A stretch of DNA of 64,000 nucleotides, from NCBI GenBank assembly GCA_017537745.1, contig JAFYKF010000009.1, positions 78,470-142,469 of the forward strand. The letters run 5' to 3'. Below, piece by piece: positions 1 through 8,348 of the stretch. The notes below the pieces were generated by a model. The model saw only the letters and a list, made by a program, of their open reading frames with translations, was not told where the DNA came from and searched no databases. This DNA is from Candidatus Saccharimonadota bacterium (lineage in GTDB: Bacteria; Patescibacteriota; Saccharimonadia; Saccharimonadales; Saccharimonadaceae). Every line of letters starts with the position of its first letter. Position 1 is the first letter of the stretch. A program made the position numbers and the translations under genes.

Positions 1-1
1 A

Positions 2-1324
2 GAATCTTATAATCCAGGAGACCTTTGTTGGAATGGCACTCTAGGAAACTACAACTTAACAACTGGCACCACAGCTTGTGGCAACGACAAGCATATGCAC
101 ATTGGTAACTACTACAACTGGACCGCCGCAGTGGCCATGAATAATTCCTCAAGTTACACCACAGGCGAAGAAGATGTAGATCAATCCATCTGCCCTGCTG
201 GCTGGAGACTCCCAACTCTTGATGGTGACAAATCCTACGATAACTTAGTTACAACACTTGGTCTAACCCCCGGTACTTCAGGCAATATCCAAAACGCACC
301 AGCATATTTTGTGTATGGCGGCGAAAGGTCCGGTTCATCCGGCGTCGTTGGTGGGCGCGGCAATTACTGGTCTTCTGTAATTAGCGATAACAGCTACGCG
401 TATGAATTAGGCTTTGATAGCAACGACAGCATAAGTACCATCATCCGTCGCTACTACGGCATTTCAATACGCTGTGTAGCTCGCACCAAAACCATCAAAA
501 ACCTCGTATATATGCAAGACTTTTCCACGCTCACATCAAGTGAAAAAACAGATATACTTAATTACATGACAACAAACACCCAATATCAACTAAAAGACAA
601 CCGCGACGGGAAGGCCTATTACGTTGCCAAGCTCGCAGACGGCAACATCTGGATGACGCAAAATCTCGACCATGATATTGTTACCACTACAGATTTTTAT
701 ACCCCACAAAATACAGATATCCAATCCAACTGGACTGCGTCTATAGCAACCTACGCTTCCAACACGACAACGTGGGCTTTGCATGGCTCAACTCCAACAG
801 GATATGACGTACCACAGTCTTATGATCCAGGAGATGTCTGTTGGAATGGAGCTATTAGGAATGATTGGAATGGAACTATCGCCTCAGAAACCACAGTCTG
901 CGACAATAATAGACACTATCAAATAGGTAATTATTATAATTTAAATGCAGCCTTTGCGATGAACACCAATCATAGCTATGATGCAATTGGAACTAGGATT
1001 AATCAATCTATTTGTCCTGCCGGTTGGCGCCTCCCTGCTAATAGCGGGGACCAATCCTACGAAAGCCTTGTTGCTAATCTCAATCTTACTGCTGGGAATT
1101 CCGGGAACATTCACGCCTCGCCAACATATTTTACATATACCGGTACATGGAACGGCTATTCGTCATCTACAAGCGCCCGTGGCTTCTATTGGTCCAACGA
1201 AATCTATGATCAAAGTGGTACAGACATATTATACTTTGACAAAGATGGCAACATCATCGAAGAGGGTTTGGGAATGCATCAAGAAAATACATCAGGCACC
1301 CCTATACGTTGCATGGTTAGATAA
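2..1324 (+). CDS. FISUMP-domain surface protein, 5' end outside window
   Basis: The reading frame is open from base 2, so the gene starts before the window. The first ATG at 95 lies inside the domain and is not the real start. Two copies of a Fib_succ_major paralogous (FISUMP) domain are visible. Each has the ordered signatures ESYNPGD/QSYDPGD, IGNYYN, SICPAGWRLP, an aromatic YWS block and a closing IRC(V/M)-R. The second copy also shows the upstream WMTQNLD motif. The family is extracellular with a C-type-lectin-like fold and unknown ligand. Unlike the other family members here it lies on the plus strand and carries tandem domains. Its N-terminal anchoring part cannot be seen. No convincing terminator separates it from the convergent lysozyme gene. 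Confidence 0.85.
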   Translation, partial: ESYNPGDLCWNGTLGNYNLTTGTTACGNDKHMHIGNYYNWTAAVAMNNSSSYTTGEEDVDQSICPAGWRLPTLDGDKSYDNLVTTLGLTPGTSGNIQNAPAYFVYGGERSGSSGVVGGRGNYWSSVISDNSYAYELGFDSNDSISTIIRRYYGISIRCVARTKTIKNLVYMQDFSTLTSSEKTDILNYMTTNTQYQLKDNRDGKAYYVAKLADGNIWMTQNLDHDIVTTTDFYTPQNTDIQSNWTASIATYASNTTTWALHGSTPTGYDVPQSYDPGDVCWNGAIRNDWNGTIASETTVCDNNRHYQIGNYYNLNAAFAMNTNHSYDAIGTRINQSICPAGWRLPANSGDQSYESLVANLNLTAGNSGNIHASPTYFTYTGTWNGYSSSTSARGFYWSNEIYDQSGTDILYFDKDGNIIEEGLGMHQENTSGTPIRCMVR

Positions 1325-1350
1325 AATACTGAACGATATTAAAACTTAAA

Positions 1351-2085
1351 TTATTTCTTATATCTCAAACCTTCAATTCCCACCGCAGAGTTAATCACAT
1401 TCATGTCAATATATTTTTCACCAATGTAACCACTTAGCTCGCCTTTGTCATTATACTGCCAAACTGTCCACTCATTACCAATATCAATAAACACCGGATA
1501 AAACACATTCCTCGCCCACCTTGGATAACTAGCAAAATCCGCCGCTAAATATTTATCGTAATAGTCTTTTTGTGAATAGATCAACGGTTTTACACCATAT
1601 TTCTCTTCCACCACCGCAAGAAAAGCCTTCAAACCACGAATAACTTCATCAATAGCAGGAGGATTTTGCACTTCTGCCATCGTCAATTCCATATCAACCG
1701 CTGGAATCAAACGCTCACCATCCAATTCTCCAACTGTTTTGATAAAATTCTCTGCCTGTTCTGCTCCACTTACGCCATAGATAAAATAGTGGTACGCACC
1801 AGCCACTACCCCAGCCTCACGTGCGGCGGCCCACTTCTCTTTAAAACTCGAATCGACATGAGTAGAGCCCTCAGTAGCTTTAATATAAGCAAATTCTATT
1901 CCCTGTTTTTTTAGCTCGCTAAAATCAACATCTATCTGATAAGATGACACATCTACCCCCATCACCTGCCCGCTCAAAAACCACTTATTGATATTTATTT
2001 CACGATTTATTACCGCATTATACCCCCAAAAGCCCAACCCCACGAGAATCGCAAAAAGCAAAATCGTGCGAATCAGTTTTTTCAT
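1351..2085 (-). CDS. GH25 family lysozyme, membrane-anchored
   Basis: Glycoside hydrolase family 25 muramidase of 244 aa, expected to cleave the MurNAc-GlcNAc bond of peptidoglycan outside the cell. Residues 5-25 form one hydrophobic segment with no clear cleavage site, so it is probably an N-terminal anchor. The GH25 barrel starts at MGVDVSSYQ (Asp45) and carries the Asp131-x-Glu133 pair in AVDMELT, the usual catalytic residues. YIKATEG and GAYHYF are typical family strands. The start codon lies one base after the stop of the choloylglycine-hydrolase-like gene, so the two are translationally coupled. It may remodel the own wall or attack a host cell; the sequence does not decide. Confidence 0.93.
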   Translation of the reverse strand: MKKLIRTILLFAILVGLGFWGYNAVINREININKWFLSGQVMGVDVSSYQIDVDFSELKKQGIEFAYIKATEGSTHVDSSFKEKWAAAREAGVVAGAYHYFIYGVSGAEQAENFIKTVGELDGERLIPAVDMELTMAEVQNPPAIDEVIRGLKAFLAVVEEKYGVKPLIYSQKDYYDKYLAADFASYPRWARNVFYPVFIDIGNEWTVWQYNDKGELSGYIGEKYIDMNVINSAVGIEGLRYKK

Positions 2086-2086
2086 G

Positions 2087-3037
2087 CTATACCTGCACTA
2101 ACTTCGACGAATCCAAATCATAATCAGACATCGCCACAGATTGGATAGCCGGATTCTCATAAGTATTATAATAATAGGTCTTAGATGCTGACGAATATCC
2201 ACCAGTATAAACCGTTATCTCACATTTGCCATCCGCCATCTGAGCTGCACCATCAATCATCGCCACACCAGTTAACGTATGGAACAAACGCGAAACGTTT
2301 TCTGCTTCAGTCGTTTTTACTGGATAATGCGAATTAAGGTAAGCTACTCGCACAAATCTCGAAGGTGCATAATAATCACCTGGCATACCTCTCATCAAAG
2401 AACCACTACCAAACGGAGTCAATTTCTCCTTATTCCAATAGACTCTTTTCGGCATATGCGGAATTACATTCATATAATTACGCAAATTTTCCCGATGCCA
2501 AGCATAACCAGGCTGGTTAGTCAGAACATCGACATTATTCTCGAAAATCTCCATCCCTGCCGCGGTATATTCTACTACAATCGAACGCTTACCATCTCCA
2601 ATAATAAAATGCAACTCCGATACCGGAAATTGCTCATTAATTGGCTTTGCAACAATCGCCACATCACGCAATGCTTTCTCAGCCTCATCTACTGTCGCAA
2701 AATTCATCGCCACCCAAAGTGGAAATTCATAAGCTGCCACGTTAGTTTTACCCTCAACAGCCTCAGGTTCATACTTAGCATAACCCGGGAAGTTCAAACC
2801 AGCAATTGCAAGACCAGACTCATTAGCACAATCAAAATAAAGCGGCGTATTTTCTTCGACAATCGCCATCCCGATAATCGCACCCTGTTTTGACACCTGA
2901 GCACCCAAAAAAGGCGAAGCATACAAGAACTTACGCGGAGTAATTACGACTTTTTGGCCATAGCCAGTTGACCAATCCAAATTCCGACCAAAATACATAT
3001 TCCCTTTATCGTCGCTAAATCTCACCCCTGTACACAT
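2087..3037 (-). CDS. choloylglycine hydrolase family (bile salt hydrolase / penicillin V acylase-like)
   Basis: Ntn-hydrolase of 316 aa, the usual family length. The protein starts Met-Cys, so removal of Met1 would expose the nucleophile Cys2. The other active-site residues of bile salt hydrolases are in register: Arg18 and Asp21 in GRNLDW, Asn82 in GLNFPG, Asn174 in LTNQPG and Arg227 in PSRF. No signal peptide is seen, so it is probably cytoplasmic. The family cleaves amide bonds of conjugated bile salts, penicillin V or N-acyl homoserine lactones; the substrate cannot be told from sequence. An AAGGAG ribosome site and a TATAAT box lie upstream. It is first in a two-gene operon with the lysozyme. 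Confidence 0.92.
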   Translation of the reverse strand: MCTGVRFSDDKGNMYFGRNLDWSTGYGQKVVITPRKFLYASPFLGAQVSKQGAIIGMAIVEENTPLYFDCANESGLAIAGLNFPGYAKYEPEAVEGKTNVAAYEFPLWVAMNFATVDEAEKALRDVAIVAKPINEQFPVSELHFIIGDGKRSIVVEYTAAGMEIFENNVDVLTNQPGYAWHRENLRNYMNVIPHMPKRVYWNKEKLTPFGSGSLMRGMPGDYYAPSRFVRVAYLNSHYPVKTTEAENVSRLFHTLTGVAMIDGAAQMADGKCEITVYTGGYSSASKTYYYNTYENPAIQSVAMSDYDLDSSKLVQV

Positions 3038-3081
3038 ATTTACTCCTTATATTAATATAACCATTATAACATAAATCCAAA

Positions 3082-3113
3082 CAAAAATAGTCCCATAAGC
3101 AGGACTATTTTTG
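3082..3113 (-). terminator. rho-independent terminator after sortase gene
   Basis: Perfect 12-bp stem (caaaaatagtcc / ggactatttttg) with an 8-base loop. It lies just past the sortase stop codon and ahead of the next operon. A- and T-rich arms make it usable in both directions. Confidence 0.85.
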
Positions 3114-3125
3114 TAAAATCAAATA

Positions 3126-3821
3126 TTAATTCGCATAAAGCACAAGACGTTGCGCGCTACCGTTATAACAAGTCATAATAGTCATACGGTAGTAAGTACC
3201 ATCAAGCTTGGCATTTACAATTGGATACATACTAAAAGTATCACCATTATAACCAAGCGTATAGGCATCTAAACGATCATATACACGGTGTGTAGCAACG
3301 GTATAATAGCTAGCCACACCGTTCATTACTACCGTAAATGGCATACCATCAAGATAGCCGCCATCATGCGCCCAATCCAACGAACCAAACACATAGTCAA
3401 GATTATGACCATAGATATGCTTACCAGTTTTGTAATACCAAGCTAATTGCGCATCACCAGCATTTTCAGCGGTAGTATCAGTATATTCAAGAGGAACGGT
3501 TAATCCATTAATCTGAATATAATTAGCAGGCAACTGATAAACTGGCTCTTCCGGAGCCGACTCAACATAAACTGGCTCAGCGTAAACCGGTTCAGAATAA
3601 CCAACTTCTTCAGTAATAGTCTGAACAGGCTCAACCGGCTCATCTATTTCTTCACCAACATTGGCCACCACAGGCTCTTGCTTTATAACAGTTTCAACAA
3701 CCTTATTGTTATCCAAATCGAGCACTGCAACAGAATCCGATGCTGCTAGCATCTCCGGATTCGACATTATGCCGATAAAACTAGCGGCAAATATCGCCAA
3801 TAAAACTCTACTTTTTCGCAT
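3126..3821 (-). CDS. secreted sortase-family transpeptidase
   Basis: Sortase of 231 aa. Residues 4-20 are a hydrophobic signal or anchor segment. Residues 40-100 are an acidic, proline-rich linker with EPVYAEPVYVE repeats. The C-terminal sortase barrel carries the triad His139 (IYGHN), Cys218 (TIMTC) and Arg225 (AQRLVLYA). The enzyme should cut surface proteins at a TG bond and transfer them to the wall; PNTG proteins near 58-60 kb are likely substrates. An ATG four codons upstream is possible, but the ATG at 3821 has GGGAG five bases ahead and gives a cleaner signal peptide. It is monocistronic, with two TATAAT boxes upstream. Confidence 0.88.
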   Translation of the reverse strand: MRKSRVLLAIFAASFIGIMSNPEMLAASDSVAVLDLDNNKVVETVIKQEPVVANVGEEIDEPVEPVQTITEEVGYSEPVYAEPVYVESAPEEPVYQLPANYIQINGLTVPLEYTDTTAENAGDAQLAWYYKTGKHIYGHNLDYVFGSLDWAHDGGYLDGMPFTVVMNGVASYYTVATHRVYDRLDAYTLGYNGDTFSMYPIVNAKLDGTYYRMTIMTCYNGSAQRLVLYAN

Positions 3822-3881
3822 AATAACTCCCAATGCTTACTTAAATTATAACACAAACATTTTCACGTTTGCAATACTTTT

Positions 3882-3910
3882 ATTATATCATACATACCTC
3901 AAAAAGTCAA
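3882..3910 (-). promoter_or_regulatory. sigma70-type promoter of sortase gene
   Basis: TTGACT (3905-3910), 17-base spacer, TATAAT (3882-3887), reading leftwards. A second TATAAT closer to the gene may give a shorter transcript. Confidence 0.7.
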
Positions 3911-3943
3911 CGCTTATATCATATTTATAAGAGGTGCCTGCGC

Positions 3944-3972
3944 TTGCAAACTCCCTATAAGTTTGCTATACT
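3944..3972 (+). promoter_or_regulatory. sigma70-type promoter of thyA-folA-glyA
   Basis: TTGCAA (3944-3949), 17-base spacer, TATACT (3967-3972), followed by a strong CGGAGG ribosome site before thyA. Confidence 0.7.
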
Positions 3973-3990
3973 GTAAAAAACGGAGGTAAA

Positions 3991-4956
3991 ATGAGCAAAT
4001 TTGATGACCAATACATTGATTTATGTAGGCGCATCCTGAAACAGGGGGAGAAAATCACCAATTACAAAAAATCCGACCATCGTGGCAAAACCGCCGCTTC
4101 AGCTATTCCAGATCACGCCGCCCAGGGGTCATCCGAAGCCAAAACCATCCGACTCCCTCATCAAATATTGCAGTTTGACCTCGAAGAAGAGTTCCCAATT
4201 CTCACCTCTAAACAAGTAGCTTTTAAAACCGCTACTCTAGAAATCCTCTGGATTTATCAGGTCGCTAGCAATGACGTCCGTTGGCTCCAGGAACGTAATA
4301 TCAAAATCTGGAACGAATGGGAAATAAATGAGGACGGCACCTATCTTGGTCGCGATATAAACAAAATCTTTGCTAAGAACCACCCCAATGAGCCAAAACC
4401 TGATTTTGCCCATACTATCGGTACCGCCTATGGCTGGATCGTTAACAGATACCATCTCATTGATAATCTAATAGAAACCCTAAAGCAAAATCCCGGCAAC
4501 CGCCGGATGGTTCTGTCACTCTGGCAAAATGAGTGGCTTGAAACTGCCGCATTACCATCCTGCGTCTGGAATTCACAATGGAATTTAACAGACGGCCGGC
4601 TTAATCTCCTAGTTACTTCTCGTTCCTCTGATGTACCTCTTGGGTTACCGTTCAACGTCTCGCAATACGCTGTCCTCTGTTATCTAATTGCCCAATGTGT
4701 CGGGGCGCGCCCTGGCCAGTTTACCTTTATTACAAACGACGCCCATATCTATGAAAATCAAATTGATGGCATCAAAGAACAGATTTCACGCTGTGACGAA
4801 GCTATTAAAAATGGCACCCTGCCGCCAGCTCCAACTCTTTGGCTCAACCCCGAAATTAAAGATTTTCACTCTTTTGACAATTCTCGCGCGCTGAAAGATA
4901 TCAAACTTGAAAATTATAAGAACCTCGGCATCATTAAAATGCCAGTTACGGAGTAG
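3991..4956 (+). CDS. thyA: thymidylate synthase
   Basis: Converts dUMP to dTMP using methylene-tetrahydrofolate. 321 aa. Family blocks visible: RRMVLSLWQ, the nucleophile Cys191 in ALPSCVWNSQW, the dUMP-binding SRSSDVPLGLPFNVSQYA, and ITNDAHIYENQ near the end. The active-site sequence LPSCVW departs from the common PPCH; the His after Cys is replaced by Val. A CGGAGG site precedes the ATG. It is followed by folA and glyA, which regenerate its cofactor, so the operon holds a complete dTMP cycle. Confidence 0.97.
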   Translation: MSKFDDQYIDLCRRILKQGEKITNYKKSDHRGKTAASAIPDHAAQGSSEAKTIRLPHQILQFDLEEEFPILTSKQVAFKTATLEILWIYQVASNDVRWLQERNIKIWNEWEINEDGTYLGRDINKIFAKNHPNEPKPDFAHTIGTAYGWIVNRYHLIDNLIETLKQNPGNRRMVLSLWQNEWLETAALPSCVWNSQWNLTDGRLNLLVTSRSSDVPLGLPFNVSQYAVLCYLIAQCVGARPGQFTFITNDAHIYENQIDGIKEQISRCDEAIKNGTLPPAPTLWLNPEIKDFHSFDNSRALKDIKLENYKNLGIIKMPVTE

Positions 4957-4957
4957 A

Positions 4958-5434
4958 ATGTTTAGTATTATTGCAGCAATTGGCAAAAATCACGAATTAG
5001 GACGCAAAAACGAGCTAATTTTTCACCTCAAAGACGACATGAAATTTTTCCGCGATACCACCACTGGCCATAAAGTAGTGATGGGTCACAAAACTTGGGA
5101 TTCTCTCCCTGGAAAGCTCAAAAACCGTACCAATATCGTCGTCTCTAGGCACGACGTTCCTGAAGCCGACCAAACCATCACCGACTTGCAATCCTACATC
5201 GATAAAAATAAAGATGCCGATGAAGAAATATTTATCATCGGCGGTGGCACTGTTTATCATCAATTCCTGCCCTATGCTAAAAAACTCTATCTCACCGAAG
5301 TCGACGCCACCGAGCCCCAAGCCGACACTTATTTCCCTGATTTCGACCCCAACAACTACTCCCGCGAAACAATCAAGGCAGGCACCGAAAATGAATTAAA
5401 ATACACTATCAATAAATATACAAGAAAGGATTAA
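4958..5434 (+). CDS. folA: dihydrofolate reductase
   Basis: Reduces dihydrofolate made by ThyA back to tetrahydrofolate with NADPH. 158 aa, the normal length. Signatures: SIIAAIGKNHELG at the N terminus, HLKDDMKFF with the substrate-binding acid, VMGHKTWDSLPGKLKNR, and IFIIGGGTVY. An in-frame ATG at 4907 would overlap thyA. The ATG at 4958 is chosen because GGAG lies just ahead and the protein then starts as the family does, one base after the thyA stop. Confidence 0.97.
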   Translation: MFSIIAAIGKNHELGRKNELIFHLKDDMKFFRDTTTGHKVVMGHKTWDSLPGKLKNRTNIVVSRHDVPEADQTITDLQSYIDKNKDADEEIFIIGGGTVYHQFLPYAKKLYLTEVDATEPQADTYFPDFDPNNYSRETIKAGTENELKYTINKYTRKD

Positions 5435-5436
5435 AA

Positions 5437-6810
5437 ATGAAAGATTTAGTATTTAATTTAATTGATGAAGAAAAAATTCGACAGAGCGAGGGGCTAGAGC
5501 TAATTCCTAGCGAAAATTATGTTTCTGCCGCTGTTTTAAAGGCTATGGGGAGCATATTAACCAACAAATATTCCGAAGGCTACCCCAGTTTTAAAGGCAT
5601 AAATGAGTGGAGTGAAGACAAAATCGCCCAGGAAATTTTACCAAATTACCGCTATTATGGTGGACAAATCAATATTGACCGCATCGAGCGTCTCGCTATC
5701 GAACGCGCTTGCAAATTATTCCACGCCGACCACGCCAACGTCCAACCACACTCTGGTGCACAAGCTAACACCGCAGTTTACTACGCATGGCTTGAACCAG
5801 GAGATACAGTTCTTGGCATGTCACTACCCGCCGGTGGTCATTTAACTCACGGCGCCCCTGTTACTCTATCCGCCCATGTCTATAATTTCATCGGCTACGG
5901 CGTAAAAGAAGATGGTGATATCAACTACGAAGAATTAGAAGAAAAAGCCCTGGGCGAAGACCCCAAAATCATCCTAATCGGCTATTCTGCTTTCATGAAA
6001 ATCCCGGATTTCAAGCGCGTCGCTGCCATCCGAAAAAAAGCAGAGCAAAAACATGGCCACGAAATACTATTAATGGCCGATATGGCACATGTCGCCGGCC
6101 TTATCGCCGGTGGAGTCCACGATAATCCACTCGATTTCGGTTTTGATGTCATGACTACTACCACCCACAAAACACTTCGCGGTCCACGCGGTGGGCTCAT
6201 CCTCTCTAAAGGTAACGTCGCTTCACCTCTAAAAAAGCCAGAAAAAACCCTCAAAAATATCCCTATTTTGATTGACCGTGCTGTCTTCCCTGGTACTCAA
6301 GGTGGTCCATTAGAGCATATTATCGCTGCCAAAGCCGTCGCCTTCGGTGAAGCTCTGAAACCATCCTTCAAGAAATACGTCAAAAACATCGTTAATAATG
6401 CCAAAGTCTTAGCCGATGAATTAATGAACTACGGCTTCACGCTTCAAGGCGGTGGTACCGAAAACCACCTTATCCTTGTCGATATGCAAAAATCCTTCTC
6501 TATTGACGGCAAAATCTACGAAAAAGCCCTCGACGAAGTCGGCCTTACCCTTAACGCCAATGCACTCCCCACAGACAAAGGAGGCGCCTTCCGCCCATCC
6601 GGCGTGCGTCTTGGCACTCCAGCCATCACTACTCGTGGCCTCGGCGAAAACGAAATGAAAGAAATTGCCAAATATATGAAACAAGTTGCCGACCTCTGTG
6701 TCAAAGCCAAAACCGAAGATCACCTAGCAGACTACGCTACAGAATTTACCAAAATCCACAAAAACGTCAAATCTCTTGCTACCAGCTTCCCAGTTCCTGG
6801 AATAAAATAA
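5437..6810 (+). CDS. glyA: serine hydroxymethyltransferase
   Basis: PLP enzyme that moves the serine beta-carbon to tetrahydrofolate, giving glycine and methylene-tetrahydrofolate for ThyA. 457 aa. PLP lysine is Lys245 in TTTTHKTLRGPRGG. Other blocks: LIPSENYVS near the N terminus, TNKYSEGYP, QPHSGAQANTAVY, and ADMAHVAGLIAGG. AAGAAAGGA precedes the ATG, two bases after the folA stop. It is the last gene of the folate/dTMP operon. Confidence 0.98.
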   Translation: MKDLVFNLIDEEKIRQSEGLELIPSENYVSAAVLKAMGSILTNKYSEGYPSFKGINEWSEDKIAQEILPNYRYYGGQINIDRIERLAIERACKLFHADHANVQPHSGAQANTAVYYAWLEPGDTVLGMSLPAGGHLTHGAPVTLSAHVYNFIGYGVKEDGDINYEELEEKALGEDPKIILIGYSAFMKIPDFKRVAAIRKKAEQKHGHEILLMADMAHVAGLIAGGVHDNPLDFGFDVMTTTTHKTLRGPRGGLILSKGNVASPLKKPEKTLKNIPILIDRAVFPGTQGGPLEHIIAAKAVAFGEALKPSFKKYVKNIVNNAKVLADELMNYGFTLQGGGTENHLILVDMQKSFSIDGKIYEKALDEVGLTLNANALPTDKGGAFRPSGVRLGTPAITTRGLGENEMKEIAKYMKQVADLCVKAKTEDHLADYATEFTKIHKNVKSLATSFPVPGIK

Positions 6811-6816
6811 TCAAAA

Positions 6817-6832
6817 AAAGCCAGCCGGCTTT
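6817..6832 (+). terminator. weak hairpin after glyA
   Basis: AAAGCC and GGCTTT pair around a 4-base loop just past glyA. The usual T run is missing and a repeat follows directly, so termination here is uncertain. Confidence 0.4.
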
Positions 6833-6920
6833 ACGTTAATGGTGGAGTGTGCGAGGCTCGCACCGAAGGTTCGAGCCGCCATCGCACCGATGACGTTAAT
6901 GGTGGAGTGTGCGAGGCTCG
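6833..6920. repeat. 28-bp direct repeat of the tRNA-Ala 3' end with inverted copy between
   Basis: Bases 6833-6860 and 6893-6920 are identical over 28 bp. The second copy includes the last 21 bases of tRNA-Ala, including CCA. Between them, 6872-6896 is an imperfect inverted copy of the same sequence, so the unit can fold into a long hairpin. This may be a template-switch scar or an attachment-site remnant. Confidence 0.75.
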
Positions 6921-6975
6921 AACTCGCCACCTCAGCTATGCCATAGCTGCGCTCTACCAGATGAGCTAACACCCC
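6900..6975 (-). tRNA. tRNA-Ala (GGC anticodon)
   Basis: Complete 76-base cloverleaf on the minus strand. The 7-bp acceptor stem has one G-U pair, the D stem is GCTC/GAGC, and the anticodon stem CAGCT/AGCTG holds loop ATGGCAT (anticodon GGC). The T arm has TTCGAGC, and CCA is encoded. A TATAAT box lies upstream at 6997-7002. The 3' third is duplicated at 6833-6860. Confidence 0.95.
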
Positions 6976-7015
6976 AAACTACAAAGTACTACTCATATTA
7001 TATCACATTTTCAGG

Positions 7016-7045
7016 AAAAACCTCCCAAATTCATCATTCGGGAGG
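7016..7045 (-). terminator. terminator after HD-domain gene
   Basis: CCTCCC/GGGAGG stem; on the minus strand it is followed by TTTTTT. It sits between the HD gene and tRNA-Ala. Confidence 0.8.
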
Positions 7046-7062
7046 CTCCAAGGTAGGAGTGA

Positions 7063-7848
7063 TTATCTTTTTAACCTTTCAAACGGCAAGATATCTCTTT
7101 TGCGCCACGGAAAAGGCGCACCGCGCACATCCGTTACGGCTGCATCAAGCAAAGCCAACACCGGACGCTTAATCGAATCCGGAAACTTCCGAATATGTGC
7201 ACACATATGGGCCGCCCAGCAATCAGCCGCCGTATTAGAACGAGTCACACGCATATAATACTTGTCCGCCTCAGTCGGTTCGACCTTTGCGGTAGTCATG
7301 CCTGTGCGGCCAAATTTCTCATAATAAAGCAGCGTCAATACCGCCTCAAGCTTATCGAGAGCATAAATCGCCCGGCCATTATGACCATCCAAATCCTGAA
7401 AGCTCCAGAAATCAAGCTGCATCGGGATAGAATAATCAGTCGGCAAAAACCGCAGCATATCACCGAAAACAGCGCGCTCCTTTTCGGCCTTTGCCATGTG
7501 CGAGACGCTACCGTCATCCGGTACATCGCCCATCTCGGCTTCTCCGATGTCATGGCAAAGCCCAGTCATCATAATCGCCCAAAGTTCTACAAACGAATTG
7601 GGTTCATAAAGCTGGAAAAAATCATTACCGAAGCACGCAACAAAAGTTGCCACTAGCCACGCAACCTTGGCCTGATGTTCCAAATCTGACTCCCCACGGA
7701 AAAAAATCGCATCCTTTGGCTCCGGCACACCATCTGGTGTCATCGGCGTTACACCCACAAGTTCAATTCCCTTACGTCGAATTGCACTAGTGGTCGCAAA
7801 TTGCTGATAGGCCTGCCAAATCCCCGCCACATCAGTATACTTAACCAA
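7063..7848 (-). CDS. HD-domain phosphohydrolase (YfbR-like)
   Basis: HD-superfamily metal-dependent phosphohydrolase of about 261 aa. Metal ligands are visible in order: His in LEHQAKVAWL, the His-Asp pair in GLCHDIGEAEMGDVP, and a later Asp in ALDKLEAVL. The GEAEMGD block resembles 5'-deoxynucleotidases of the YfbR type, so a nucleotide substrate is plausible. GTG at 7857 would sit inside the GAGAGGGAG ribosome site. TTG at 7848 has proper spacing and is preferred. GC content is higher than in neighbouring genes. It stands alone with its own terminator. Confidence 0.78.
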   Translation of the reverse strand: MVKYTDVAGIWQAYQQFATTSAIRRKGIELVGVTPMTPDGVPEPKDAIFFRGESDLEHQAKVAWLVATFVACFGNDFFQLYEPNSFVELWAIMMTGLCHDIGEAEMGDVPDDGSVSHMAKAEKERAVFGDMLRFLPTDYSIPMQLDFWSFQDLDGHNGRAIYALDKLEAVLTLLYYEKFGRTGMTTAKVEPTEADKYYMRVTRSNTAADCWAAHMCAHIRKFPDSIKRPVLALLDAAVTDVRGAPFPWRKRDILPFERLKR

Positions 7849-7898
7849 AAAAATCACTCCCTCTCAAAGAACTCCCACCTTATCTATATTATACCATA

Positions 7899-7935
7899 AA
7901 AAAACGAACCGGGATTGCATTCTCGGTTCGTTTTT
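7899..7935 (-). terminator. terminator of the infA-rpsI ribosomal operon
   Basis: Stem CGAACCG/CGGTTCG with an internal mismatch. It is flanked by A and T runs and lies 12 bases past the rpsI stop on the minus strand. Confidence 0.88.
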
Positions 7936-7946
7936 CTCTGCAAATT

Positions 7947-8348
7947 TTAACGCTTACTAAACTGTTCTTTCTTACGAGCAGAGCGAAGACCGTATTTCTT
8001 GCGCTCTTTCTCACGTGGATCACGCGAAGTGAATCCAGCTTTCTTAAGAACTGGACGAAGATCTGGTGCTTCAAGCACGAGAGCTTTCGAAATTGCAAGT
8101 TTAATTGCGTCTACCTGACCAGACAAACCACCACCTTTAACCACGATAGTAATATCATAGTTTTTCTGCTTTTCAGTGATAGCTAACGGATCAGTAATCT
8201 CAGCAAGATAAGTTTTGTTACCAGAAAGGTATTCCAAAGCTGGCTTACCATTAATAGTAATTTCGCCCTTACCCTTATAGAGACGAGCTGAGGCAGTCGC
8301 AGATTTACGACGACCTAGTCCATAAATATATTTCTTTGCGTCTGCCAT
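7947..8348 (-). CDS. rpsI: 30S ribosomal protein uS9
   Basis: 133 aa. Opens with IYGLGRRKSATASARLYKG and ends with the family tail RKKYGLRSARKKEQFSKR, whose last Arg contacts P-site tRNA. Its ATG shares one base with the rplM stop (TAATG). It is the last gene of the operon and is followed by a strong terminator. Confidence 0.98.
   Translation of the reverse strand: MADAKKYIYGLGRRKSATASARLYKGKGEITINGKPALEYLSGNKTYLAEITDPLAITEKQKNYDITIVVKGGGLSGQVDAIKLAISKALVLEAPDLRPVLKKAGFTSRDPREKERKKYGLRSARKKEQFSKR

Noticed and set aside
590..784. Minus-strand frame inside the FISUMP gene
   Set aside because: A shadow of the real coding frame, without promoter, ribosome site or recognisable protein.
6833..6860. 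Second tRNA gene
   Set aside because: Only the 3' end of tRNA-Ala is present; there is no acceptor 5' strand, D arm or anticodon arm.
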